A DNA stretch of 64,000 nt. It comes from Hydrogenophaga sp. (lineage in GTDB: Bacteria; Pseudomonadota; Gammaproteobacteria; Burkholderiales; Burkholderiaceae_C). Of this stretch, positions 1 to 8,254 are shown piece after piece. A model generated the notes under the pieces. It had not been told where the DNA came from, did no database searches, and worked only from the letters and a program-made list of their open reading frames with translations. The stretch spans positions 154,020 to 218,019 of the forward strand of contig NZ_JAABRQ010000003.1 of NCBI RefSeq assembly GCF_011390835.1, written 5' to 3'. The translations under genes were made by a program, and so were the position numbers. Position 1 is the first letter of the stretch. The number at the start of each line of letters is the position of its first letter.

Positions 1-4
1 GGGG

Positions 5-766
5 TCAGATTCTCTTGCTGGCCACTTCCAGCAGTCCATCAAAAATCAAACTGTCCACGAGTTCGACCGGGTTGGACATGCTGGGGGCCATTTTCCAGCC
101 GGCACCGCCGGTCATGTAGACCACGGGTTCGTCGCCGCAGTGGCGGCGCAGGTTGTCAACCATGCGCTGCACCGCGCCTGAGATGGCGAAGGTGCCGCCG
201 CTGGTGAGCGCGTCGCTGGTGTTGGTAGGGAAATCGCGCACGTCACCCGTGGGCACATGCAGGCCTGCGGTGCCGGATTCAAGCGCTCGCAGCATGATGC
301 CGTGACCGGGCAGGATGATGCCGCCCAGGAAATGACCCTCGGTGTCGATGGCCTCGACCGTCACGGCCGTGCCCACCATCACCACCACGCACGGCCGTGC
401 TGGGCCCTGGGCCAGCAGGCGCTGGCGGGCGCCGATCATGGCGACCCAGCGGTCCGAGCCCAGCCGAGCCGGGTGGTCGTAGCCGTTGGTCAGGCCGGCC
501 TCGTTCTGGCTGGAGACCACCCACTGCGGGTTCACATCCCACAGCTCCAGCTGCTCCTGGACCCGGCGTTTGACCGCATCGCCGGCGACGACACAGCCCA
601 CGACCCAGCGCGGCGCGTCCAGCGCCTGCCAGTCGCCTTCGGCCAGGGTTTCGATGTTTTCGAGGAATTGCGCGCCGTGGGCAATCAAGCGGGCGCCCAC
701 CTTCGGAGCGTCGTAAACAGCCCACTTCAGTCGGGTGTTTCCAACGTCCAGTGCCAAAAATGTCAT
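5..766 (-). CDS. coaX: Type III pantothenate kinase
   Basis: Cytoplasmic enzyme of 253 residues that phosphorylates pantothenate in the first step of coenzyme A synthesis. The N-terminus carries the ASKHA-fold phosphate loop (DVGNTRLKW, residues 7-15), followed by the central [10 protein letters not shown] segment with its catalytic-region Asp and the GGIILPG loop typical of CoaX. Length matches the family. The stop lies at the very edge of the window, so downstream partners (birA is a common neighbour) are not visible. The next gene on the same strand, a LuxR-family regulator, lies upstream and is probably a separate unit. Confidence 0.95.
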   Translation of the reverse strand: MTFLALDVGNTRLKWAVYDAPKVGARLIAHGAQFLENIETLAEGDWQALDAPRWVVGCVVAGDAVKRRVQEQLELWDVNPQWVVSSQNEAGLTNGYDHPARLGSDRWVAMIGARQRLLAQGPARPCVVVMVGTAVTVEAIDTEGHFLGGIILPGHGIMLRALESGTAGLHVPTGDVRDFPTNTSDALTSGGTFAISGAVQRMVDNLRRHCGDEPVVYMTGGAGWKMAPSMSNPVELVDSLIFDGLLEVASKRI

Positions 767-830
767 GCGCGCATTATCACCACGCCACCGCGCTCACCCT
801 GCCGCAGTGCAGCATGGGCGCCTCTGCGAG

Positions 831-1499
831 TCAGATCAGGCCGATCCAGCAGGCTCGCTGCACCGCCGCGAGCTTGTTGTCGGTCTTCAGTTTGGACATG
901 GCATTGGCCAGGTGGTAGTTGACCGTGCGCTCCGAGCAGTCCATGCGGGCGGCCGTCTCGCGCGCCGTGAGGCCCTCAAAGGCCAGGTTGAGGCTTTCCT
1001 GTTCCCTAGGGCTCAGGCTCACGCGCTGCTCGGCGATCGCGCGACGCAGCATGGGCCAAATATTGTAGGCCGACCAAGCGAGCGTCGCAGCCTCGGCGCG
1101 GTGAGCGAACGCACGCGCACTGAACATGAAGCATTCGAAGGCACGACCAGCCGGCAAGCTGAACGCGACCCGAACCAAGGTCTGATGGCCATGCGCAAGC
1201 CACAGCAGTCGCCAGCGGCTGGCCGTTTCGAAAGAGGACTTGGAAATCTCCTGCCACGCCACCAGCGGCGCATCACTTTCGCGCCAGGCAGTACCGAAGT
1301 CTTTGCTTTCCGCCAGGGCCTGGGCCGCACCGAGCAGCCGGGGCGGATGAACGGCCAGCACTTCGCGGTCGTCCCGGTCGCCCAGCGGGTTGGGGCCCAG
1401 CACCACCACCGACTCAACACCTTGGTCGCTCAGCGCAGCGACCCAGTCCGCGAGCAGCGCATCAACACCCAGATTGTCAAAGTTGACAGGCAGTGTCAT
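831..1499 (-). CDS. LuxR-family transcriptional regulator (autoinducer-binding-like domain plus HTH)
   Basis: A 222-residue regulator. Residues about 160-222 form a clear LuxR-type helix-turn-helix (LSPREQESLNLAFEGLTARE, then SERTVNYHLANAMSKL). The N-terminal ~150 residues have the length and position of the LuxR ligand-binding domain, including a PLVAWQEI stretch resembling the conserved xPxxW region, but the usual W-x3-Y and D-P acyl-homoserine lactone contacts are not evident. No luxI is present in the window. It is divergent from the CqsS-like kinase with an 86-bp gap, so it probably takes part in the same signalling circuit. Its ligand is unknown; it could be ligand-free. Confidence 0.85.
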   Translation of the reverse strand: MTLPVNFDNLGVDALLADWVAALSDQGVESVVVLGPNPLGDRDDREVLAVHPPRLLGAAQALAESKDFGTAWRESDAPLVAWQEISKSSFETASRWRLLWLAHGHQTLVRVAFSLPAGRAFECFMFSARAFAHRAEAATLAWSAYNIWPMLRRAIAEQRVSLSPREQESLNLAFEGLTARETAARMDCSERTVNYHLANAMSKLKTDNKLAAVQRACWIGLI

Positions 1500-1585
1500 G
1501 ACCGTTACACCTCAATACACGCACAATTGCCACTTCGCTCAAGCCTTCGGCGCAAGTGGGTAGGAGTTGTCGTTGGAAGGAGTAC

Positions 1586-2893
1586 ATGGTGCCTTTGGAC
1601 AGGTTGTGGTTCCACGGCGTGCGAACCCGCTTAGTAGGTTGGTTCAAAGACGAGATTCTGGACGCACCTTTTGAGCCCATTTTGCACCCTTCTGCCGCTC
1701 GGCTTAGGTGGACGGGATTAGCCCTGTTCGCCGGGAATCTGTTCTTCTTCTTGGCGTGGTCTCACTGGATGGAACAACCGTTCGAGAGTGCGTTGGCACG
1801 AACCGTCCTGGCTTTAAGTGGTTCGGTCTTTTTTCTCCGCATAGTTACCCGAGATTTGGGTTCGACCCTCAGCGTTTGGCTCTTCTCGGCGATTTGCTTG
1901 CTGAGCATGCCCGTGTTCTTTTTCTGGATGTATTGGATGAACCATGGCAACCCAGTATGGCTTTCCAGCGTCTGTGCGATGTTGTTGATCTATTACAACC
2001 TGACCGACTGGCGACTGGCGACCCTCGGCAGCATTGTTGGGTTGTTGGTAGGTTGGGTCTTGCATACGTTGTTGGTAGGGTCTCTCGAGACGCCATCTCC
2101 ACCTCCCGAAAATGTGCTCGCAGTCGGCTTTGCGTGGGGCTCAGCGATTCTCCTTGGGCTGTCAAGTGCCAATCTGAGACGCACCAGACTTATCAGCACG
2201 CTGAGCACGATGGCCGTGATGGCGCATGAACTGCGCACGCCGCTGGCCACCGTGAACCTGATGGGCGACGTGCTGCGCACGCTGGCGCGAAACGACGTGC
2301 CCGAAGGCAAACGCAAGAAGATCGACGAACTGTCCACCCGCCTGCAAAACCTAGTGCGCAGCATGAACCGGCAGATCGACACCCAGATTTCCAACGCACA
2401 GCTGCTGCGCCTGCCTCGCGAGAAGTCGCCAGTGATGGCGGGCGATCTGGTGAGCGAGGTGATCAACAACTACCCCTACCGGTCCACTCGCGAGCGCGAC
2501 TGCGTGCGCCTGCACATCCAGGAAGACTTCTGTTTCGTAGCCTCGCGGCCGCTTTTCATGCAGGTGGTGGCCAACCTGCTCAAGAACGCCCTGCACTCGC
2601 TGGCCTCGGCCAGCAGCGCGCCCAACCCGGGCGACCTGCGCATCGACGTCGGTATCCACCGCGGGAAGGGACGCATCGCGGTGTCGGATGACGGCGTGGG
2701 TATTCCGACCGAGCAGCAGTCCCGCATCTTTGAACCCTTTTTCTCCACGCAGGCGGGCGCAGGCAATGGCCTGGGCCTGACGTTCTGCAAGAACGTGGTG
2801 GAGTCCGTGAACGGCACCATCAGCGTGCACTCCGTACCCACCATGGGCGCGGTTTTCATGGTCGACCTGCCGCTGCAAAAAGACGCTCACTGA
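1586..2893 (+). CDS. cqsS: CqsS/LqsS-like membrane sensor histidine kinase
   Basis: Predicted autoinducer sensor of 435 residues. The start at 1586 is chosen over an upstream ATG at 1556 because GGAAGGAG sits just 5' of it. About six hydrophobic segments fill residues 48-200, as in the Vibrio CqsS and Legionella LqsS sensors. They are followed by a DHp domain with the phosphoacceptor His at about 214 (AHELRTPLAT) and an HATPase with LLKNALHSL, DDGVGIP and NGLGLTFCK motifs. Unlike Vibrio CqsS there is no C-terminal receiver; the receiver is on the next gene, 38 bp downstream. The assignment as alpha-hydroxyketone sensor rests on topology and on cqsA next door. Confidence 0.8.
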   Translation: MVPLDRLWFHGVRTRLVGWFKDEILDAPFEPILHPSAARLRWTGLALFAGNLFFFLAWSHWMEQPFESALARTVLALSGSVFFLRIVTRDLGSTLSVWLFSAICLLSMPVFFFWMYWMNHGNPVWLSSVCAMLLIYYNLTDWRLATLGSIVGLLVGWVLHTLLVGSLETPSPPPENVLAVGFAWGSAILLGLSSANLRRTRLISTLSTMAVMAHELRTPLATVNLMGDVLRTLARNDVPEGKRKKIDELSTRLQNLVRSMNRQIDTQISNAQLLRLPREKSPVMAGDLVSEVINNYPYRSTRERDCVRLHIQEDFCFVASRPLFMQVVANLLKNALHSLASASSAPNPGDLRIDVGIHRGKGRIAVSDDGVGIPTEQQSRIFEPFFSTQAGAGNGLGLTFCKNVVESVNGTISVHSVPTMGAVFMVDLPLQKDAH

Positions 2894-2931
2894 GCGCGCC
2901 GGCAACCAGACCCGACCCGACCCATCTCCCC

Positions 2932-3918
2932 ATGGCACTGACCCTCTCCCTTTTTCACCGACCCGGCAGCGTGCTGTTCCTGGACGACGACGCCGAGTAC
3001 CTCGACATGCTGGGCATGGTAATCCCGGCTCACTGGCAGGTCGAGCTGTACTCGCGGCCCGCGGCCTTTGCCCGCCGCATGCGCGACGAGCCGGCGCGCT
3101 GGGAAGCCGACGCCGCGGCCCAGTTGCACATGATCGACCGCTGGCGCCAAGGTCAGCCCCTGCTGCCCCAGGTGCTGCGCTACTGGGCCAACCACCCGAA
3201 GCGCCACCAGCTGGCCAAGACCTGCGTGGTCGACTACGCAATGCCGGGTACCAACGGCTTGCAGGTGCTTGAGACGCTGATCGACTGGCCCGGCACGCGC
3301 GTACTGCTAACCGGCCAGGCCGACGAGCAGGTCGCGGTCCAGGCATTCAACCAGGGCCTGATCGATCAGTTCGTGCCCAAACAGGCGCGCGACATCACCC
3401 GCCTGCTGCTTGGTGCCCTGCGCAAGCTGGGCTATGCACCGCATCCGAGGCTCAACACCATGTGGCGCGCCACGCTGCGGCCGGCTCAGCAGTCCATGCT
3501 GCAAATCCCGTCGGTCGCGCAGGCGCTCCAAGCCTACGCCGAGAAGCACTGGGTCGAGTACGTCGTGCTGGACCAACCGTTTGGCCTGCTGGGTATGGAC
3601 GTTGAAGGGCGCTGCCACTGGCTTCAGCTAGAGGCAATGTCCAGCCTGAGCGACTTGGCCGAACTGGCCAGCTCGGCCGGGCTGGGGCTCGACGCGGTGC
3701 GGGCCGTGGAACGGGGCCAGCGGCTCGCGGCCATCGAGCTACACCAGCACCTCGGACTGCAGGGTGCGATCCGCACCGCGCCGTCCATGTCCATGGGCGA
3801 TGACGACACGCTGCGCGCAGCGCTCTTCACCCTGGCCCCGGAAGATCTGTCAGCACCGATCTACCCCTACCGCCACTTTCTGGAGGCGCAGGGCGAGCGG
3901 GCCATTCAGGACGATTGA
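2932..3918 (+). CDS. LqsR-like response regulator with insertion-bearing receiver domain
   Basis: A 328-residue protein that starts with a receiver domain: acidic pocket LDDD at residues 18-20, probable phosphorylated Asp101 (VVDYAMPG), LLTGQ threonine region and a Lys in VPKQ. About 45 extra residues rich in Arg, His and Trp are inserted between the first helix region and the Asp101 strand, which is unusual for a receiver. The C-terminal ~170 residues show no recognisable HTH or enzymatic motif. Downstream of the CqsS-like kinase on the same strand, it is the likely phosphotransfer partner, as LqsR is for LqsS. Its 3' end overlaps the 3' end of convergent cqsA by 13 bp. Confidence 0.72.
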   Translation: MALTLSLFHRPGSVLFLDDDAEYLDMLGMVIPAHWQVELYSRPAAFARRMRDEPARWEADAAAQLHMIDRWRQGQPLLPQVLRYWANHPKRHQLAKTCVVDYAMPGTNGLQVLETLIDWPGTRVLLTGQADEQVAVQAFNQGLIDQFVPKQARDITRLLLGALRKLGYAPHPRLNTMWRATLRPAQQSMLQIPSVAQALQAYAEKHWVEYVVLDQPFGLLGMDVEGRCHWLQLEAMSSLSDLAELASSAGLGLDAVRAVERGQRLAAIELHQHLGLQGAIRTAPSMSMGDDDTLRAALFTLAPEDLSAPIYPYRHFLEAQGERAIQDD

Positions 3919-5153
3919 GCGGCGCTAGCGCGGGCGCGTCTGGCGATCGGCCATTCCCAAGGCTTGACCAACGGCGCGATCTCGCGGGCAACGAGCGCCA
4001 CATGGGCAAGCTCCGAGTCCGTTAAAGACGAATCCAAGGTCAAACGAACAATGGTTCTGTTACTGGTAGTGGCTGGCGCACAAAATACGGCGCCAAAAAC
4101 TTTTCGCTCCTCCAAACAATCGCGCAGCACCATGGTGTCAGATTCGGTCCCGGACTCCAGAGCAATGATCTGTTCGGTTCCTTGATGAACCGGGTAGCCC
4201 AGATCGGAGAACGACTGTCTCATGACCTTCGAGACATGGTGCAGCCGCTGTCGCTCCGAGTCGCAACCTTGAATTACATCCAAGGTTGCATTGAGCGCCG
4301 CCACTTCGTGTGGCAACAAGCAAGAACTGAAGATGTTCTGGAAGCTGGTACTCAAAATGTAGTTTCGCAAGCCAGTAGGGATGTTGAAGAATCCTGCGCG
4401 TCCTGCAAAGGCCTTGGCCAGGCTCGCGGTGATGAAGTGAACCCTGTGCGACAAGCCCAATGCCTTGCACAGCCCGGCCCCACCAGGCCCATGTGTTCCC
4501 AGGGAGTGCGACTCGTCAACCAATATCATGCAGCCCGCCGACTCCGCAATCTCCACCATTTCAACCAAGGGACATACCGCACCAGTGGTGCTGTAAACAG
4601 AGTCAACAATTACAAGACCTACTCCGTGCTTGCGAACTAGGCGCTGCAGGTGGTTCATGTCGTTGTGTCGGAATGGGTGGAGATGCGCCCCACCGCGCTT
4701 GGCACCTTCCCACAAGGACGCGTGCGCGAGCATATCGATGTAAACCGGCGTCTGTTCGTCGGTGATGCACTGCAAGAGTCCGACGTTAGCCGAGTAGCCC
4801 GACTGGCACAGGATTCCATCTTCTTTGCCGATCCATTGGGCCATTTTTTTTTCAAAGGCTCGTACCGGATGGGTTTCCAGCAGGAAGCATCCCGACTGGA
4901 TGACAAACTCGGCGTCCTCCCGGATTGCGGCTGTTTGGGCAGCCACAATTTGAGGATGCCCCGTAAGGCTCAGGTAGTCGTTTCCGTTCAAGCGCACCGC
5001 ATTGGGCCCCGGATCAAGTCCATGTACCAAGGATCGACCACCCCATGCACCATTCCAACGCTGGACGAAATCGCGTTCAATGCGATCACACAAGTGCGAG
5101 GTCATGGCGGGGTCGACCAGCGTGGGGCCCCTGACCAGCTCGAGCGTTTCCAT
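3906..5153 (-). CDS. cqsA: CqsA/LqsA-type alpha-hydroxyketone autoinducer synthase
   Basis: PLP-dependent alpha-oxoamine synthase-family enzyme (415 residues) that would condense an acyl-CoA with an amino-acid-derived substrate to make CAI-1/LAI-1-type alpha-hydroxyketone signals. Seen: NGNDYLSLTGHP at 56-67, a segment typical of CqsA; QSGYSANVGLL substrate region; DESHSLG at 213-219; and PLP-binding Lys247 in TASLAKAFAGRAG. The start is set at 5153, where GAGGAGG lies 6 nt upstream; a longer reading frame begins at 5216. It faces the kinase and response-regulator pair convergently. Related KBL/BioF enzymes are possible, but no biotin or threonine-degradation genes are nearby and the CqsS-like sensor supports CqsA. 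Confidence 0.88.
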   Translation of the reverse strand: METLELVRGPTLVDPAMTSHLCDRIERDFVQRWNGAWGGRSLVHGLDPGPNAVRLNGNDYLSLTGHPQIVAAQTAAIREDAEFVIQSGCFLLETHPVRAFEKKMAQWIGKEDGILCQSGYSANVGLLQCITDEQTPVYIDMLAHASLWEGAKRGGAHLHPFRHNDMNHLQRLVRKHGVGLVIVDSVYSTTGAVCPLVEMVEIAESAGCMILVDESHSLGTHGPGGAGLCKALGLSHRVHFITASLAKAFAGRAGFFNIPTGLRNYILSTSFQNIFSSCLLPHEVAALNATLDVIQGCDSERQRLHHVSKVMRQSFSDLGYPVHQGTEQIIALESGTESDTMVLRDCLEERKVFGAVFCAPATTSNRTIVRLTLDSSLTDSELAHVALVAREIAPLVKPWEWPIARRARASAAQSS

Positions 5154-5199
5154 GAAGACCTCCTCAATTGGATGAATAAAACTCCATTGAAGAAAGGAA

Positions 5200-5323
5200 T
5201 CCGTGAAAAATTGCACGGGCCCTGTCAGCCTTAGCAGGGTGTGTGAGCCTTAGTATTTAATTTCCGTGCCAGCTTGCCGATAACGCGCCTCCAAAACAAC
5301 GTTTCCGTGAAATAGCGCACAGG
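5200..5323. promoter_or_regulatory. Repeated CCGTG dyad motifs upstream of cqsA
   Basis: Two imperfect 20-bp direct repeats occur at 5200-5219 and 5304-5323 (16 of 20 positions identical). The first contains a perfect inverted repeat CCGTG-N8-CACGG at 5201-5218; the second keeps CCGTG and a degenerate right arm. A third CCGTG half-site lies at 5264-5268. They sit 50-170 bp upstream of the cqsA start, consistent with operators for a transcription factor, possibly the LuxR-family regulator at 831-1499. No protein has been tied to this motif; function is inferred from position and symmetry. Confidence 0.45.
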
Positions 5324-5356
5324 TGCTTGCCAGAAGCCAAAAAGTGCGCTGCAGTC

Positions 5357-6472
5357 TCAGTTCTGCCGCCAAGGCAGGCCAAGATGCCGCCATCCACCCA
5401 GCTTGCCGCGCTGTGCTTGGGCATCAGGATCCCCTTCAAAACCGCCAAGGATGTTGTACGCCTCCAGGCCCAGTTCGGTGGCGCGTTTGGCCGCTGCGAT
5501 CGAGCGCACGCCGCTTCGGCACATCAGCACCAGTTTCTTGTCGCCGGCCGCTGCCGCGCAGATCTGCTCGTCAAATGCCGGGTTCAAGGCCATGCCCGGC
5601 CATTGCTTCCAGGCCAACGGCACCGCTCCGGGCACAAAGCCCACCCACTCGCGCTCCGCATCGGTGCGCACGTCGACCAGCACCGCCTCACCGGCCTGTA
5701 CCCACTGCCAAGCCAGCGGCGCCGACACGTCGCCGGCGTAGCCGCCCTGCACCGGGCTTGGCTGCATCAGCAGCGCGCCGTCCAGATCGTGGCGCAGGCC
5801 CGAGGTGAGGTTGGCGGGCACGGCTTCATCGATGCGTCGCGGTTTGGGCAGGTTCAGCGCCGCCATGATGGCGACGAACTCGGCTTCGCTCTTTCCTGCC
5901 ACGCGCGCATTGCCGGTTTTCTCCTGGCCAATGGTGGAGTGCGTGCGCCCCTGGTAGTCGTGTCCGGGCCAGACGGTGGTGTCGTCCGGGAGTGCAAACA
6001 AGATCTGCGTGATGCTGTGGAAAAGCGCTTGGGCGCTACCCGATTGAAAGTCAGTGCGCCCACAGCCGTTGATAAGCAGCGTGTCCCCGGTGAACACGTG
6101 ATTGCGCCAGACGAAACTCATGCTGCCCTCGGTGTGACCAGGCGTGTGCAGCGCCTTCAACACCTCGCCACCAAAGCTCAGCGTCTCGCCGTGCTGCAGT
6201 TGCACGCCAGCGGTGCCGATGCCGCAGCCCACCGGAGCCGCGGTGCGCGCACCTGCCAACTCAGCGAGCTTACCCGCGCTGGTGATGTGGTCGGCATGCG
6301 CGTGGGTCTCCACCGTCCACACCAGCTTGAGTCCGTATTCGCGCAGCGTGGCCAGGTCGCGCTCGATCTGCTCGTCGACCGGATCGATGATCAGCGCCTC
6401 GCGGGTGGCCTGGTCGAACAGCACGTAGGTGTAGGTGCTGGAGGCGGGATCAAACAGCTGGATGGGTTTCAT
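5357..6472 (-). CDS. Persulfide dioxygenase-rhodanese fusion (MBL fold plus sulfurtransferase)
   Basis: A 371-residue cytoplasmic fusion. Residues 1-240 form a metallo-beta-lactamase-fold persulfide dioxygenase of the ETHE1 type (THAHADH metal motif, HTPGHT, FTGDTLL, GHDYQGR). Residues about 255-371 form a rhodanese domain with active-site Cys in LMCRSGVRS. The two activities together oxidise glutathione persulfide to sulfite and exchange sulfane sulfur with thiosulfate, as in the known PRF fusions of Burkholderia. It lies 17 bp downstream of a CsoR-family regulator gene, implying a sulfide/persulfide-detoxifying operon. Confidence 0.9.
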   Translation of the reverse strand: MKPIQLFDPASSTYTYVLFDQATREALIIDPVDEQIERDLATLREYGLKLVWTVETHAHADHITSAGKLAELAGARTAAPVGCGIGTAGVQLQHGETLSFGGEVLKALHTPGHTEGSMSFVWRNHVFTGDTLLINGCGRTDFQSGSAQALFHSITQILFALPDDTTVWPGHDYQGRTHSTIGQEKTGNARVAGKSEAEFVAIMAALNLPKPRRIDEAVPANLTSGLRHDLDGALLMQPSPVQGGYAGDVSAPLAWQWVQAGEAVLVDVRTDAEREWVGFVPGAVPLAWKQWPGMALNPAFDEQICAAAAGDKKLVLMCRSGVRSIAAAKRATELGLEAYNILGGFEGDPDAQAQRGKLGGWRHLGLPWRQN

Positions 6473-6489
6473 GTTGGCTCCGGGTCGGG

Positions 6490-6732
6490 TCAGGAAAATC
6501 GGGCGAGCAGATCGGCCACATCATCGGCCGGCACATCGCCCTGTGCGATCACACAGCCGACCAGGCTGAAAAAGGTCTTGTCCAGCGCCTTGCGCGCTGC
6601 GGCCAGTTGCTGGGCCACCTTTTCACAGTCGGCATCGGACTCAATGAGTTTTTGAATTCCTCGCAACTGGCCCTCGGCGCGCTTGAGACGCAACACGATG
6701 GACTTCTTGCGGGCGGCGTCGTGAATGATCAT
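6490..6732 (-). CDS. CsoR/CstR-family repressor, probable persulfide sensor
   Basis: An 80-residue all-helical DUF156 repressor (start ATG at 6732; a longer frame from 6813 lacks family homology at its N-terminus). The core RLKRAEGQLRGIQKLIES is the DNA-binding signature. Two cysteines are visible, Cys36 (DADCEKV) and Cys60 (LVGCVIAQG); the His and Cys that complete the copper site in CsoR are absent, which argues against copper sensing. Being first in an operon with a persulfide dioxygenase-rhodanese, it most likely senses persulfides as CstR does, although the Cys spacing (24) differs from the 29 of staphylococcal CstR. A G-tract operator lies about 50 bp upstream. Confidence 0.82.
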   Translation of the reverse strand: MIIHDAARKKSIVLRLKRAEGQLRGIQKLIESDADCEKVAQQLAAARKALDKTFFSLVGCVIAQGDVPADDVADLLARFS

Positions 6733-6783
6733 GGCAGCGTTCGGGATAGGCGTACTTTCGGGGCCCCGGCGACAGGCCATCGC

Positions 6784-6800
6784 ATACCACCGGGGGTGTA
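6784..6800. promoter_or_regulatory. Putative CsoR-family operator
   Basis: The 17-bp near-palindrome ATACCACCGGGGGTGTA lies about 50 bp upstream of the CsoR-family start codon. CsoR, RcnR and CstR repressors are known to bind short dyads with central G/C tracts flanked by AT, such as ATACCCC-GGGGTAT. Self-regulation of the repressor-PRF operon is inferred. Confidence 0.5.
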
Positions 6801-7073
6801 AGGCGATTTTCACCCGATTCGCCAGGACCCGTGAACCCAGAGCAGAAGACTGTTTGGCCGAACGCTTTGCATATATACAACAAGGCTAAAAAAACATTTA
6901 TCACGAGATTTCGTCAATTTTCCTTGTAAATCAGGCGCTTAGGTCGCCTGTGGGAAGTGCGGACCGGGAAAACCCGAGCACGCAAAACCTGGCTTGGCCG
7001 CGACCATTGAGGGGACCCTGTCGGGATATCGACCTCCGTACCGGGGCACCTAAGCAACATCACAGGAGACACA
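6801..7073. other. Intergenic region between the CsoR-family regulator and dctP
   Basis: The gap between the divergent CsoR-family gene (start 6732) and dctP (start 7074) is 341 bp. Apart from the operator-like dyad at 6784-6800 it holds an AT-rich stretch at about 6865-6930 that could house a promoter for either side, and a good ribosome binding site (ACAGGAGACAC) just before dctP. I see no gene, hairpin terminator or repeat in it. Confidence 0.5.
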
Positions 7074-8237
7074 ATGACCCAAGTTCACGAAGACGCTCAA
7101 TCCCAGGCCAGCGAGGCTCCTGTCGGAAACCGCCGCCGCTTCTTTGGCAAAGCGGCCTCTGCCGTCGTGGCAGCCCCCCTCATTGGCGCACCCATGATTG
7201 CCGTCGCACAGGCCCCAGTGGTGTTTAAGATGCAAGGGTCCTGGGGTCCCAACGACATCTTCAGCGAAATGGCGCAGCAATACGTCTCGCGCGTGAATGA
7301 GATGTCCGGTGGCCGACTGAAAATCGAGTACCTGCCTGCAGGTGCCGTGGTCAAGCCTTTCGAGATCATCGACGCCGTGAGCAAAGGCGTGCTTGACGGC
7401 GGTCATCACGTATCGGGTTACTGGTACGGCAAGTCCAAAGTGGCTTCCTTGTTCGGCACTGGCCCAGTGAGCGGCGCCACTCCCGAAATTGGGCTGAGCT
7501 GGATTCAGGCAGGCGGCGGTCAACAGTTGTGGGACAAGCTGGTGGCCAAGATGAACCTGAACGTGGTGGGTTTCTTCTCCTTCCCTATGCCTTCCCAGCC
7601 TTTGGGTTGGTTCAAACAGGCCCCGCCCAAGAAAGCGACCGATCTGAAGGGCTTCAAGTACCGCACCATTGGCCTTGCTGCCGACATGTTGCAAGAAATG
7701 GGCATGGCTGTGGCCCAGCTGCCCGGCGGTGAAATCGTGCCTGCCATGCAGCGTGGCGTGATCGACGCGTTCGAATTCAACAACCCCACTTCAGACATGC
7801 GTTTTGGTGCACAAGACGTGGCCAAGTTCTATTCCATGGGCTCCTTTCACCAGGCCCAGGAATTCTTCGAGATCATTTTTAACAAGGACAAGTACAACGC
7901 CTTGCCTGCGGACCTCAAAGCCATTCTGAAGTACGCAGCCGAAGCGGCTTCGACCGCATCAACGGCCCTGGCTCACGAGAACTACTCGAAAGATTTGCAG
8001 GAGTTGATCGTCAAGCACAAGGTCCAAGTGTCGCGCACCTCCGCTGACGTCTACCAGGGTCAACTGGCCGCCTGGGACAAAGTGACGGCCAAGCTGGAGA
8101 AAGAAGTCGACATGTTCAAAGAAGTGAACGACTCCTTCAAAGCTTGGTCACGCCGTGTGGGGTTCTACCACTTCACCAACGAAGCCAATTACAAAATGGC
8201 TTTTGAGCACGTGCAGAAAACCAAGCTGCCAGCCTGA
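7074..8237 (+). CDS. dctP: TRAP transporter substrate-binding protein, DctP family
   Basis: Periplasmic solute-binding subunit of 387 residues for a TRAP carboxylate transporter. It has a twin-arginine signal (NRRRFFGKAASAVVAAP, residues 18-34) with probable cleavage after AVAQA. The mature protein shows DctP features: MQGSWGPND at the start, the ligand-loop region PTSDMRFGAQDVAKFY and conserved Arg positions. The DctQ and DctM subunits follow, separated by a 75-bp gap with a hairpin. The ligand is unknown; mannitol/chloroaromatic-type TRAP proteins look similar, and the amidase in the operon hints at an amide or its carboxylate product. Confidence 0.92.
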   Translation: MTQVHEDAQSQASEAPVGNRRRFFGKAASAVVAAPLIGAPMIAVAQAPVVFKMQGSWGPNDIFSEMAQQYVSRVNEMSGGRLKIEYLPAGAVVKPFEIIDAVSKGVLDGGHHVSGYWYGKSKVASLFGTGPVSGATPEIGLSWIQAGGGQQLWDKLVAKMNLNVVGFFSFPMPSQPLGWFKQAPPKKATDLKGFKYRTIGLAADMLQEMGMAVAQLPGGEIVPAMQRGVIDAFEFNNPTSDMRFGAQDVAKFYSMGSFHQAQEFFEIIFNKDKYNALPADLKAILKYAAEAASTASTALAHENYSKDLQELIVKHKVQVSRTSADVYQGQLAAWDKVTAKLEKEVDMFKEVNDSFKAWSRRVGFYHFTNEANYKMAFEHVQKTKLPA

Positions 8238-8254
8238 CGACTGGCACACACCTC

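Noticed and set aside
831..1499. A LuxI/LuxR acyl-homoserine lactone system
   Set aside because: No LuxI-type synthase in the window and ligand-pocket residues are not seen.
5240..5275. A perfect sigma-54 -24 element (TGGCACG) on the minus strand upstream of cqsA
   Set aside because: The required GC at -12 is AA (TGGCACGGAAATTAAAT), so it does not fit a functional sigma-54 promoter.
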